This document shows, piece by piece, positions 62,501 through 64,000 of a stretch of 64,000 nucleotides of DNA. The position numbers were made by a program, and so were the translations under genes. The stretch covers positions 1,426,001 through 1,490,000 of the forward strand of contig NZ_LT615367.1 in assembly GCF_900095885.1 (NCBI RefSeq), given 5' to 3'. The notes under the pieces are model-generated. The model was not told where the DNA came from. It ran no database searches and saw nothing but the letters and a program-made list of their open reading frames with translations. The stretch comes from Dickeya aquatica. Its GTDB lineage: Bacteria; Pseudomonadota; Gammaproteobacteria; Enterobacterales; Enterobacteriaceae. Numbering within the stretch: position 1 is the first letter of the stretch; each line of letters begins with the position of its first letter.

Positions 62501-64000
62501 GCAGTGTTTCAGGTAGCGCCAATCCGGCGTGACACAGTTGTTTCCAGAACTGGGTGGGGATATCCGCGTAGGTAATGCGGTACGCGCGGCAGTACTGCCA
62601 GAAGGCCTCCATGCTGCTTATCCAGTCATCGGTGCGCAGCACCAGCGTGGCACCGCAGCATAGCGAACCGAAAATATCGGCCACGGAATAGTCAAAACCG
62701 ATATTGGCAAACTGAACCACGCGGTCGTGCCGGGTCAGCGCGCAGTACTGCGCCTGAGACATCGCCAGATGCGCGACATGACGATGCTCGATCATCACAC
62801 CTTTCGGTTTTCCGGTCGAGCCGGAGGTATAAATTACATAGGCCAGATGCGCCGGTGTCAGGCCCAGTCGCGCCGGGGGGATATTATCGGTCGGGTAGAC
62901 AGTCTGACGCGGCGACGCCTGCTCCAGTTCAATCACGGCGTGTGGTGTCGCTGTGTCGGCAGACAGGCAGGTCAGCTGCGCGCGCAGGGTGGATGTGGTG
63001 ATCAGCGCCACCGGTTCACTGTCGGCCAGCATGTAGCCTAAACGCTCTGGCGGGTAGGTGATATCCAGCGGCACGTAGGCTCCGCCCGCTTTTAACGTTG
63101 CCAGCAGGGCTACGATCAGCTCAGGGCTGCGCTCCAGGGCAATCGCCACCCGATTATCCGGCCGGACACCCCGTTCAACCAACCGATGCGCCAGTTGATT
63201 CGCTCGACGGTTCAGTTCGCCGTAACTCAATGACTGTTCGTTGAAAACCACCGCCGTGGCATCCGGTTGCTGTTCGACCTGCTGCTCAAACAGCTCATGC
63301 ACACACAGACCTGACGGGAATGCGGTATGGGTTGCATTGAAATCGTACAGCACCCGCTGTCGTTCCGCTTCCGGCAGCACCGGCAGCGTGTTGACTGTCT
63401 GCGTCGGGGTTTGTTCCAGCGCGTCGATCAGCGCGTTCAACGTCGTCAGTAACATCTGACCCACCCGTTCGGCACCGATGCGCGGGTCGACCTGAACATC
63501 AAGGCTGAAGTGTTTGCCGCCGTGGTCATTGACCGAAAGATCGACCGGGTAATTGGAGCGTTCCTGACTGAACAGAATGTGCATACCGTTGATGCCAGAC
63601 CGCTGCGTGGCATCCAGTTGCTGACTGCCGCCGTCGTAGCGGTAATTGAGCAGGCTGGTGAACAGCGGACTTTGGGCATCCACGCCACTGCATTGCTGGA
63701 CCTCAGCGAGCGAGGCGTGTTCAAAACGCAGTAGCCCGGCCAGGCTGTCATGCGTCTGGCGCAGCGCCTGTTCAACACTGACCTGCGCCAGTGACAGGCG
63801 CAACGGCAGGGTGTTCAGGAACATGCCCAGCACCCGGTCCGCGCCTTCGCCACCGGCCATACGGCCAAACAGCACCGTGCCGAACACGACGTTATCCTGC
63901 CCGGTGGTGGCTTGCACCACACGGCCCCAGGCGAGATGGAACAGGCTGGCGACGCTGACACCGTGCCGTTGTGACAGTGTGCGCAGCCGTTGTCCTAATC
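40710..64000 (-). CDS. Giant multimodular non-ribosomal peptide synthetase, C-terminal 7 modules (partial)
   Basis: One uninterrupted frame of about 7,760 residues that still runs at the right edge, so the N terminus is outside. Seven modules of about 1,080 residues are present, each C-A-T, with the first C truncated, ending in two thioesterase domains. Every A domain has YTSGSTG, the YGPTE-type core, YRTGDL or a close variant, and the A10 lysine (NGKVDR, GKIDQ). Every T domain has GGHSLL. Pocket residues suggest X-Gln-Ser-Pro-Gln-aromatic-Thr; X is not recognised. No separate E domains occur, but several C domains are of the dual epimerisation/condensation type. The product should be a peptide of at least eight residues, probably cyclised or released by the tandem TE, as in lipopeptide synthetases. 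Lipid attachment cannot be judged without the first module. GC content looks clearly higher than in the flagellar genes. Confidence 0.95.
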   Translation of the reverse strand, partial: LGQRLRTLSQRHGVSVASLFHLAWGRVVQATTGQDNVVFGTVLFGRMAGGEGADRVLGMFLNTLPLRLSLAQVSVEQALRQTHDSLAGLLRFEHASLAEVQQCSGVDAQSPLFTSLLNYRYDGGSQQLDATQRSGINGMHILFSQERSNYPVDLSVNDHGGKHFSLDVQVDPRIGAERVGQMLLTTLNALIDALEQTPTQTVNTLPVLPEAERQRVLYDFNATHTAFPSGLCVHELFEQQVEQQPDATAVVFNEQSLSYGELNRRANQLAHRLVERGVRPDNRVAIALERSPELIVALLATLKAGGAYVPLDITYPPERLGYMLADSEPVALITTSTLRAQLTCLSADTATPHAVIELEQASPRQTVYPTDNIPPARLGLTPAHLAYVIYTSGSTGKPKGVMIEHRHVAHLAMSQAQYCALTRHDRVVQFANIGFDYSVADIFGSLCCGATLVLRTDDWISSMEAFWQYCRAYRITYADIPTQFWKQLCHAGLALPETLRIVCTGGEAAPEAAVQSWFENYPEGPALLNFYGPTEATVNTTALRFQPQDTAAISIGRPLANMAIYILDAAGQPVPVGVEGELYIGGVQVARGYLNKPELSAERFLDDPFATEPNARMYRTGDLGCWYADGRIDYLGRNDDQVKIRGFRVELGEIETCLRADAGVSDTVVMIRRSAQGEQRLIAWYVGNATAETLRAHVTAHLPAYMVPSAYVQLSALPLTPNGKVDRKALPAPDDNAFARTDFEAPQTATEQAIATIWQELLGIERIGRQDHFFELGGHSLLAIKLIERLRRAGYTLSVSELFRQPTLAALATTLTATTTTDAVPANQIPLHCEQITPAMLPLVALTQAQIDAVVATVPGGVRNVQDIYPLAPLQTGILFHHLLTPVGDAYISPLMLSFSDENRLTEFLNALQAVIQRHDILRTAIVWEGLDEAVQVVWRDALMPVETLVLTSDEVIGALHQKFDPTRLSMNIAQAPMIQAWQAADPTNNRWLLCLLHHHLCMDHTTLELLLEEVQAHLQGRADQLPAPLPFRQFVALARQQTDAQAQQDYFRAQLGDIDAPCAPFGLLDVQGSGQHIDEHHLPLSDTLGQRLRALSQQRGISVTSLFHLAWGRVVQATTGQDNVVFGTVLFGRMAGGEGADRVLGMFLNTLPLRLSLGQVSVEQALRQTHDSLAGLLAHEHASLADVQQYSGVDAQSPLFTSLLNYRYNGGSEQTAVQTELDGIEVLFSQERTNYPVNVSVNDQGAAGFSLDIQVAMGIGAARVGEMMLLTLTALADALAHTPAQPVHRLTVLPDAERQQVLHDFNDTAADFPADSCIHELFEQQATRQPDAVAVVFDNESLSYGELNEQANQLAQWLIKQGVRPDSRVAIALERSVDLVVALLATLKAGGAYVPLDPAYPTARLQYMLADSAPVALLTTAALRSTLSTDCPVIELDNPTPPWASCSADNIPPATRGLMSHHLAYVIYTSGSTGQPKGVLVGHDSVVNLWAGLEQAVYNNADLQRVSLNASPSFDASVQQLVQLASGRTLVMLPEAIRQNGEQLREWMTQQALDVFDCTPSQLALLMAAGPLPASLRTVLLGGESIGAAQWQALASLDGITFHNVYGPTECTVDSTHTRITGQMARPHIGRPMANRRVYLLDADRQPVPVGVTGEIYIGGVGVARGYLNRPDLTAERFLTDPFSTEPNARMYRTGDMGRWLADGGIEYLGRNDFQVKIRGFRIEPGEVESVLQDCAGVREAVVVAQHSATGDHRLVAYYTSNDSEVTTDELKSQLTQRLPAHMVPSAYVQLEQIPLTQNGKVDRKALPAPDDSAFVRHRYEAPQGETEQAMATIWQSLLGIERVGRQDHFFELGGHSLLAVRLVSHIRSELNRELPLTQLFAHPTLQALAAVLQEAAPQTLSAITPLPDDVTPPLSLAQQRLWLLTQLDPAASAAYVIQGAVQLQGALNVSALTRALDRIMARHAPLRTRVEPVEGDAVQVIAPAGRRPFPLEQIAVAPGDDLPPFAPVFDLRTGPLVQGQLLRVDAQTHLLRIALHHLIADGWSVSLFISELSTLYAAFNAGQPDPLPPLRIRYGDYAAWQRQHLQGEVLQRQQQFWVSHLRGAPDCLTLPADHPRPPTLRYDGATVAFTLERELTEALYALSRRHNTTLFMTLLTAWAALLGRLAGQDEVVIGTPVAGRTRTELEGLIGMFVNTQPLRIDLSGQVDTATLLARVRETVIAAQAHQDLPFEQIVEAVAPARSLAHSPLFQVTFGVQNTPSATLALDGLTLTPLTPDSDTAQFDLSLDITESNTGLSGQLNYATALFEAHTIRRFLTYWQTLLRAMVADSARPVAQIALLADTERRQVLYDFNETETRFPADSCIHELFEQQAARQPDAIAVVFDGQSISYGELNRRANQLAHWLIEQGVRPDNRVAIALERSVELVVALLATLKAGGAYVPLDPAYPTARLQYMLADSAPVALLTTAALRSTLSTDCPVIELDNPTPPWASCSADNIPPATRGLMSHHLAYVIYTSGSTGQPKGVMNEHRGVNNRLHWMINDYNLTSDDVVLQKTPYSFDVSVWEFFAPLWVGATLVLARPEGHKDPYYLCTLIEQTGVTVMHFVPPMLQSFVAVLMPGQCASLRLIFCSGEALPATTVQRTYERLPHIALHNLYGPTEAAVDVTGWACPADLKTMRIGYPKANNRIYILDAGGQPVPVGVVGELYIGGVQVARGYLNRPDLTAERFLADPFSTEPTARLYRTGDLSRWLADETIEYLGRNDFQVKIRGLRVEPGEIASALLACTGVADAVVTIRSNQQLVAYYTVADEVLTVEGLKQQLAQRLPAHMIPAAYVMLAQIPLTPNGKVDRNALPAPDDNAFVRSDYEAPQGQTEQILAQVWQDLLGIERVGRQDHFFALGGHSLLVVRLIAALQSQGLNVPVRAVFEHTSLAELATTIGRFEQTAVPENRITTDSQHITPAMLPLLELTQEDIDRIVSSVPGGVRQIQDIYPLTPLQEGVLYHYLRTESHDPYLNSSLLAFATRQQLKAFITSLNRVIARHDILRTAVRWEGLPQPVQVVLRRAELTATPVNLNPAAGDAADQLFGMKPGRLDLRQAPLFNLLMASDETHDRWLLCLQHHHLCLDHTTLDILLSEIHADERGELEQLPASIPFRHHVAQVLARAATTDDNAFFHQQLADVEEPTLPGGLTELVDMDEAILPLPDTLAGRIRRQAQHEGISAASLFHLAWGHVIGALSGRDDVVFGTVLLGRLQDGSEQALGLFINTLPLRLTLADVTVRAALEQTHRRLTDLLAHEHASLALAQQCSGVAASQPLFSALLNYRHDVTQANDSVAEDPWHGITLLKAEERTNYPLTLSVDDALNAGFSLKVQADRRLGGERIGQMMQHVLTQLIDALERSPEQPLYRLSVLPDAERHQVLTGFNRTQTAYPTGICVHERIEQQAAQHPKRIALVFADQSLSYGELNRRANQLAHHLRGLGIGANDRVAICTERHPEMIVCVLATLKAGAACVPLDPEYPSARLAFMLKDSAPGVILVDQLGQAVLDNLTGTATVLHLTRDAERWATHPSDNPSRNEIGLTPDNLAYVIYTSGSTGQPKGVAMPHAPLVNLLHWQAREQAAMTTLQFASFGFDVAFQEILSALTGGGKLVMIASEDRLHMDRLLDVIEKHAIERVFLPVAALQTLAVTCAQTQQGLPVKEIITAGERLLISSEIRALCQRSGPVRLHNQYGPAETHVVTEYQCSGNAADWPRLPPIGYPIDNSRLYILDAHQQPVPLGIAGEIYIGGTGVARGYLNRPELTAERFLTDPFSTEPNARMYRTGDMGRWLADGGIEYLGRNDFQVKIRGFRIEPGEVESVLQDCAGVREAVVVAQHSATGDHRLVAYYTSNDSEVTTDELKSQLTQRLPAHMVPSAYVQLEQIPLTQNGKVDRKALPAPDDSAFVRTTYEAPQGETEQALAAIWQSLLGIERVGRQDHFFELGGHSLLAVRLVSHIRSELNRELPLTQLFAHPTLQALAAVLQEAAPQTLSAITPLPDDVTPPLSLAQQRLWLLTLLDPAASAAYVIQGAVQLQGALNASALTRALDRIMARHAPLRTRVEPVEGDAVQVIAPAGLRPFPLEQIAVAPGDDLPPFTPVFDLRTGPLVQGQLLCVDAQTHLLRIALHHLIADGWSVSLFISELSRLYAAFNAGQPDPLPPLRIRYGDYAAWQRQHLQGEILQHQQQFWVSHLRGAPDCLTLPADHPRPPTLRYDGATIAFTLERELTEALHALSRRHNTTLFMTLLTAWAALLGRLAGQDDIVIGTPVAGRTRTELEGLIGMFVNTQPLRIDLSGLVDTATLLARVRETVIAAQAHQDLPFEQIVEAVAPVRSLAHSPLFQVTFGVQNTPSATLALDGLTLTPLTPDSDTAQFDLSLDITESDAGLSGQLNYATALFEAHTIRRFLTYWQTLLRAMVADSARPVAQIALLADAERRQVLHDFNDTAADFPADLCIHELFEQQATRQPDAVAVVFDNESLSYGELNEQANQLAHWLTEQGVRPDSRVAIALERSVDLVVALLATLKAGGAYVPLDPGYPTARLQYMLADSEPVVLITTAALNNRMAADCPVIELDNPAQPWATCPSDNIAPATLGLTSHHLAYVIYTSGSTGQPKGVLVGHDSVVNLWAGLEQAVYGSADLQRVSLNASPSFDASVQQLVQLASGRTLVMVPDAIRQNGEQLREWMTQQALAVFDCTPSQLALLMAAGPLPPSLRTVLLGGEAIGAAQWQVLASLDGITFHNVYGPTECTVDSTHTRITGQMARPHIGRPMANRRVYLLDADRQPVPVGVTGEIYIGGVGVARGYLNRPDLTAERFLTDPFSTGPNARMYRTGDLGRWNADGTIDYLGRNDFQVKIRGFRIEPGEVESAVQGCTGVREAVVVAQRTATGDQRLVAYYTSNDSEVTTDELKSQLTQRLPAHMVPSAYVRLAQIPLTQNGKVDRKALPAPDDSAFVRHSYEAPQGETEQAIATIWQDLLGIERVGRQDHFFELGGHSLLAIKLIERLRQAGYTLSVSDLFRQPTLATLAATLTGSDTAMTVPANRIHADSTHITPAMLPLVELTQAQIDAVVATVPGGARNVQDIYPLAPLQSGILFHHLLQPVGDAYITRSILSFEKQTGLDKFISALQAVIQRHDILRTAIVWEGLDEAVQVVWREAVMPVETLVIESDNVADALQQRFTPAQLQMNITQAPMIQSYQVADPANNRWLLCLLHHHLCMDHTTLELLLEEVQAHLLGRADQLPAPLPFRQFVALARQQTDAQAQQDYFRAQLGDIDAPCAPFGLLDVQGSGQHIDEHHLPLSDTLGQRLRTLSQQRGISVTSLFHLAWGRVVQATTGQDNVVFGTVLFGRMAGGEGADRVLGMFLNTLPLRLSLGQVSVEQALRQTHNGLAGLLAHEHASLADVQQYSGVDAQSPLFTSLLNYRYNGGSEQTAVQTELDGIDVLFSQERTNYPVNVSVNDQGAAGFSLDIQVAMGIGAARVGEMMQLTLTALADALAHAPAQPVHALTVLPDAERQQVLHSFNDTAADFPADSCIHQLFEQQAARQPDAIAVVFDGQSISYGELNRRANQLAYWLIEQGVRPDNRVAISLERSIDLVVALLATLKAGGAYVPLDPAYPPERLQYMLADSAPVVLITTIALNARMTADCPVIALDTPVQPWATCPADNIRPAAVGLTPRHLAYVIYTSGSTGLPKGVQVEHQGLCNLSQAQIRLFNVGTDSRVLQFSSLSFDASLFDIVMALCSGAALYLPQGRLLGETLTQFMQQQRISHATLPPAALSSLNPAQALPDLAVLVTAGDAISREAIAPWCAGRTVYNAYGPTEATIWASTFALHQPYAGQPPIGYPVENTKIYLLDGHGQLVPVGVTGEIYIGGVGVARGYLNRPDLTTERFLNDPFAHEPGARMYRTGDLGRWQTDGTLEYLGRNDSQVKIRGFRIEPGEIESCALGCSHVTEAVVLARADHNGQPRLIVWYVGDAEAHALRRHLAERLPVHMVPAACVQMLALPLTPNGKVDRNALPAPDDSAFVHTDYEAPQTATEQAIATIWQDLLGIERVGRQDHFFELGGHSLLAIKLIERLRRAGYTLSVSDLFRQPTLAALATTLTGSETTATIPANRIHADSTHITPEMLPLVTLTQTQIDAVVATVPGGVRNVQDIYPLAPLQTGILFHHLLQPVGDAYITRSILSFEEKDGLDHFIAALQAVIQRHDILRTGIVWEGLDEAVQVVWREAVMPVETLVIESDDVANALQQRFTPAQLQMNVAQAPMIQCYQVADPANNRWLLCLLHHHLCMDHTTLELLLEEVQAHLLGRADQLPAPLPFRQFVALARQQTAISAQQSAQQDYFRAQLGDIDEPCAPFGLRDSQGNGQHIAEHHLVLPDALGQRLRALSQQRGISVTSLFHLAWGRVVQATTGQDNVVFGTVLFGRMAGGDGADRVLGMFLNTLPLRLSLGQVSVEQALRQTHDGLAGLLRFEHAALADVQQCSGVSAQRPLFTSLLNYRYNGGSEQTDVQTELTGINVLFSQERTNYPVNVSVNDQGAAGFSLDIQVAAGIGAARVGEMMRVTLTALADALAQAPAQPVHALTVLPDAERQQVLYDFNEIETHFPADICIHQLFEQQAARQPDAVAVVFDNESLRYSELNRRANQLAHWLIKQGVRPDDRVAIALERSVELVVALLATLKAGGAYVPLDPGYPEERLHYILRDSEPVALITTTALRASVPTDSPVIALDNPAQPWATCSADNLNPVAVGLTPRHLAYVIYTSGSTGLPKGVLVEHHNVVRLLRASQPLFHFGAGDVWTLFHSYAFDFSVWEIWGALLNGGRLVVVPYLVSRSPQAFYQLLCEQDVTVLNQTPSAFRQLMAAQADHAGHHALRYVIFGGEALNPSSLAPWYSRAANHRTQLINMYGITETTVHVTWQPLQPEDVAATGSPIGRRLPDLRAYLLDAQQQPVPIGVIGELYVAGAGVARGYLNRPELTTERFLDDPFTAQTGARMYRTGDLARWNADGTLDYLGRNDHQVKIRGFRIELGEIEAAMRRHAQVTDTVVLARPGQDGEPRLVAWYVGDADVQALRDHIAGQLPAYMTPAVYVCVDVLPLTANGKIDQKALPQPDDSAFIRQTFEAPRSAMEHTLAELWQTLLGVERVGRQDHFFELGGHSLLAVKLVSEMHRRGLTLSLSTLFESPRLFELAAALETAETQRKAWVALRSSGSQRPVFIVPEATGELLYGPQLTAAIDADIPVYGLLGPDRHLPSFTTLQGAAARYVSIIREVQPQGPYRLLGWSLGGTLAYEIAAQLIGLNQSVEFLGLLDTWAFPPVEVSSNSGDTLEQMSQALIQDVLTLRGEALPTAALATCRQWQDYHALACQFGVIPSDWTPTYFCRWLQHRQDLLNAEYRPQPLPVQVDLLAARESLALSEPYLRWDRILPPSSIRVTPVPGDHMSLFTEAHVGTVGQQISRAIQARRLPEPTAMLHTQTPVITLQAGRPAGPVLVCIPGAGDNVMSFMALTAAMPDDWQVWGLQPQGLLEGTTPHSSVEAAAQYYLAALKAQSLNGPLHLLGHSFGGWSALELARRLEQEGTPVASLTLVDSRAPQAAKEYSDLQVFMRLIALFEMQGTALALTEPELATLTQPQRLECLHQRLVGRGVMSASSQAQDLTAIFRVFAANLRTGYQPTSLPEVTPSLILAEDADVNRTTGWQTLIPAIQLQRGSGNHVRLLKMPHVTFIADWVQRK
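41540..42329 (-). other. NRPS domain: first thioesterase (TE1)
   Basis: A thioesterase domain directly after the last carrier domain, with nucleophile motif GWSLGG (about 42048-42066), acid candidate in FLGLLDTWAF and His in PVPGDHMSLF. It is the likely releasing, and possibly macrocyclising, domain; the preceding Thr is a common ring-closure residue in such peptides only when internal, so the ring type is open. Confidence 0.85.
42330..45569 (-). other. NRPS module 7 (C dual type, A predicted Thr, T)
   Basis: The C domain has the dual-type N terminus (VQDIYPLAPLQTGILFHHLL) and HHHLCMDHTT. The A-domain pocket reads DFWNIGMVHK from FDFSVWEIW, VLNQTPS, VIFGGEA and INMYGITETTVH, the classic Thr code. 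T has FFELGGHSLLA at about 42420-42466. As the last module it should add L-Thr. Confidence 0.85.
45570..48809 (-). other. NRPS module 6 (C dual type, A predicted aromatic, T)
   Basis: Dual-type C domain with HHHLCMDHTT. The A pocket reads DAFTVAAIWK (FDASLFDIV, HATLPPA, LVTAGDA, YNAYGPTEATIW). This resembles Phe/Tyr-type codes (DAWTIAAICK, DASTVAAVCK) but is not an exact match, so the call is aromatic with moderate confidence. T Ser lies near 45693-45720. Confidence 0.7.
48810..51949 (-). other. NRPS module 5 (C LCL type, A predicted Gln, T)
   Basis: The C domain is LCL type (SLAQQRLWLL, HHLIADGWS). The A pocket reads DAQDLGVVDK (FDASVQQLV, VFDCTPS, VLLGGEA, NVYGPTECTVD), an exact Gln code. 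The C domain is nearly identical in DNA to that of module 3, and the A core to that of module 2. Confidence 0.85.
51950..55189 (-). other. NRPS module 4 (C dual type, A predicted Pro, T)
   Basis: Dual-type C domain (IQDIYPLTPLQEGVLYHYL, HHHLCLDHTT) that is clearly diverged from the other dual C domains. The A pocket reads DVQFIAQVVK (FDVAFQEIL, VFLPVAA, IITAGER, NQYGPAETHVV), one position away from common Pro codes (DVQLIAHVVK, DVQFIAHVVK). Confidence 0.75.
55190..58319 (-). other. NRPS module 3 (C LCL type, A predicted Ser, T)
   Basis: LCL-type C domain (HHLIADGWS). The A pocket reads DVWHFSLVDK (FDVSVWEFF, MHFVPPM, IFCSGEA, NLYGPTEAAVD), the Ser code known from EntF. The T domain has FFALGGHSLLVV instead of FFELGGHSLLA, and its flanks differ from the other T domains. 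Confidence 0.85.
58320..61549 (-). other. NRPS module 2 (C dual type, A predicted Gln, T)
   Basis: Dual-type C domain (HHHLCMDHTT). The A pocket reads DAQDLGVVDK, an exact Gln code. The N-terminal part of this A domain is nearly identical to that of module 3 (Ser), while the core carrying the pocket is nearly identical to module 5 (Gln), suggesting recombination. Confidence 0.85.
61550..64000 (-). other. NRPS module 1 in window (C partial dual type, A of unknown substrate, T)
   Basis: Only the C-terminal part of the C domain is inside the window. Its VVFGTVLFGRM and FLNTLPLRLSL match the dual-type C domains downstream. The A pocket reads about DYADCGFVNK (FDYSVADIF, TYADIPTQF, IVCTGGEA, NFYGPTEATVN). 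I know no matching code; Asp235 is kept, so an alpha-amino acid is likely. T Ser lies near 61653-61675. Confidence 0.75.

Overview
The window looks like the chromosome of a soft-rot enterobacterium (Pectobacteriaceae, Dickeya or Musicola type). The evidence is a PelL-type family 9 pectate lyase carrying the catalytic residues at the known PelL positions, beside a CelZ-type endoglucanase (GH5 plus CBM5), together with an enterobacterial FlhDC flagellar regulon whose chemotaxis proteins align residue for residue with E. coli. The species cannot be settled from the sequence alone.

Layout. 1-181: start of an RhlB/UGT-like glycosyltransferase that runs off the left edge. 587-1994: an isolated phage-type lysis cassette on the minus strand (holin, lambda R-like endolysin, i-spanin and o-spanin), with no other phage gene around it. 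2720-5442: pectate lyase and cellulase, convergent. 5960-8601: a cytochrome b562-like protein, a MATE exporter and DsrB. 8642-10369: a chemoreceptor. 11577-26663: flhDC, motAB, cheAW, a second chemoreceptor, cheRBYZ and flhBAE. 26741-28296: flgN, flgM and flgA on the minus strand. 28474-38820: flgBCDEFGHIJKL. 38963-64000: a minus-strand peptide-export ABC transporter and a giant NRPS that continues past the right edge.

How the genes work together. FlhDC is the master activator. A CRP-like site and an RcsB-like box lie about 320 and 240 bp upstream of flhD. MotAB is the stator, CheAWRBYZ and two receptors form the chemotaxis pathway, FlhBA belong to the flagellar export gate, and the flg genes build the rod, hook, rings and junction. 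Four good sigma-28 (FliA) promoter matches were found, placed to serve motA, cheR, flgM and flgK. Unlike E. coli, where they form separate clusters, the flhDC-flhE and flgN-flgL blocks are contiguous here.

The NRPS part in the window encodes seven modules and a tandem thioesterase. Pocket residues read by eye suggest X-Gln-Ser-Pro-Gln-aromatic-Thr. The mixture of dual epimerisation/condensation-type and LCL-type C domains suggests D residues at X, Ser, the second Gln and the aromatic. The partial first C domain is dual type, so at least one more module should lie upstream. The modules share long, nearly identical in-frame DNA stretches. One Gln-activating A domain looks like a hybrid of its neighbours. 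The most unusual items are this NRPS locus placed directly behind the flagellar genes, and the orphan lysis cassette next to exoenzyme genes, which is a candidate for a holin/endolysin-type (type 10) secretion module.
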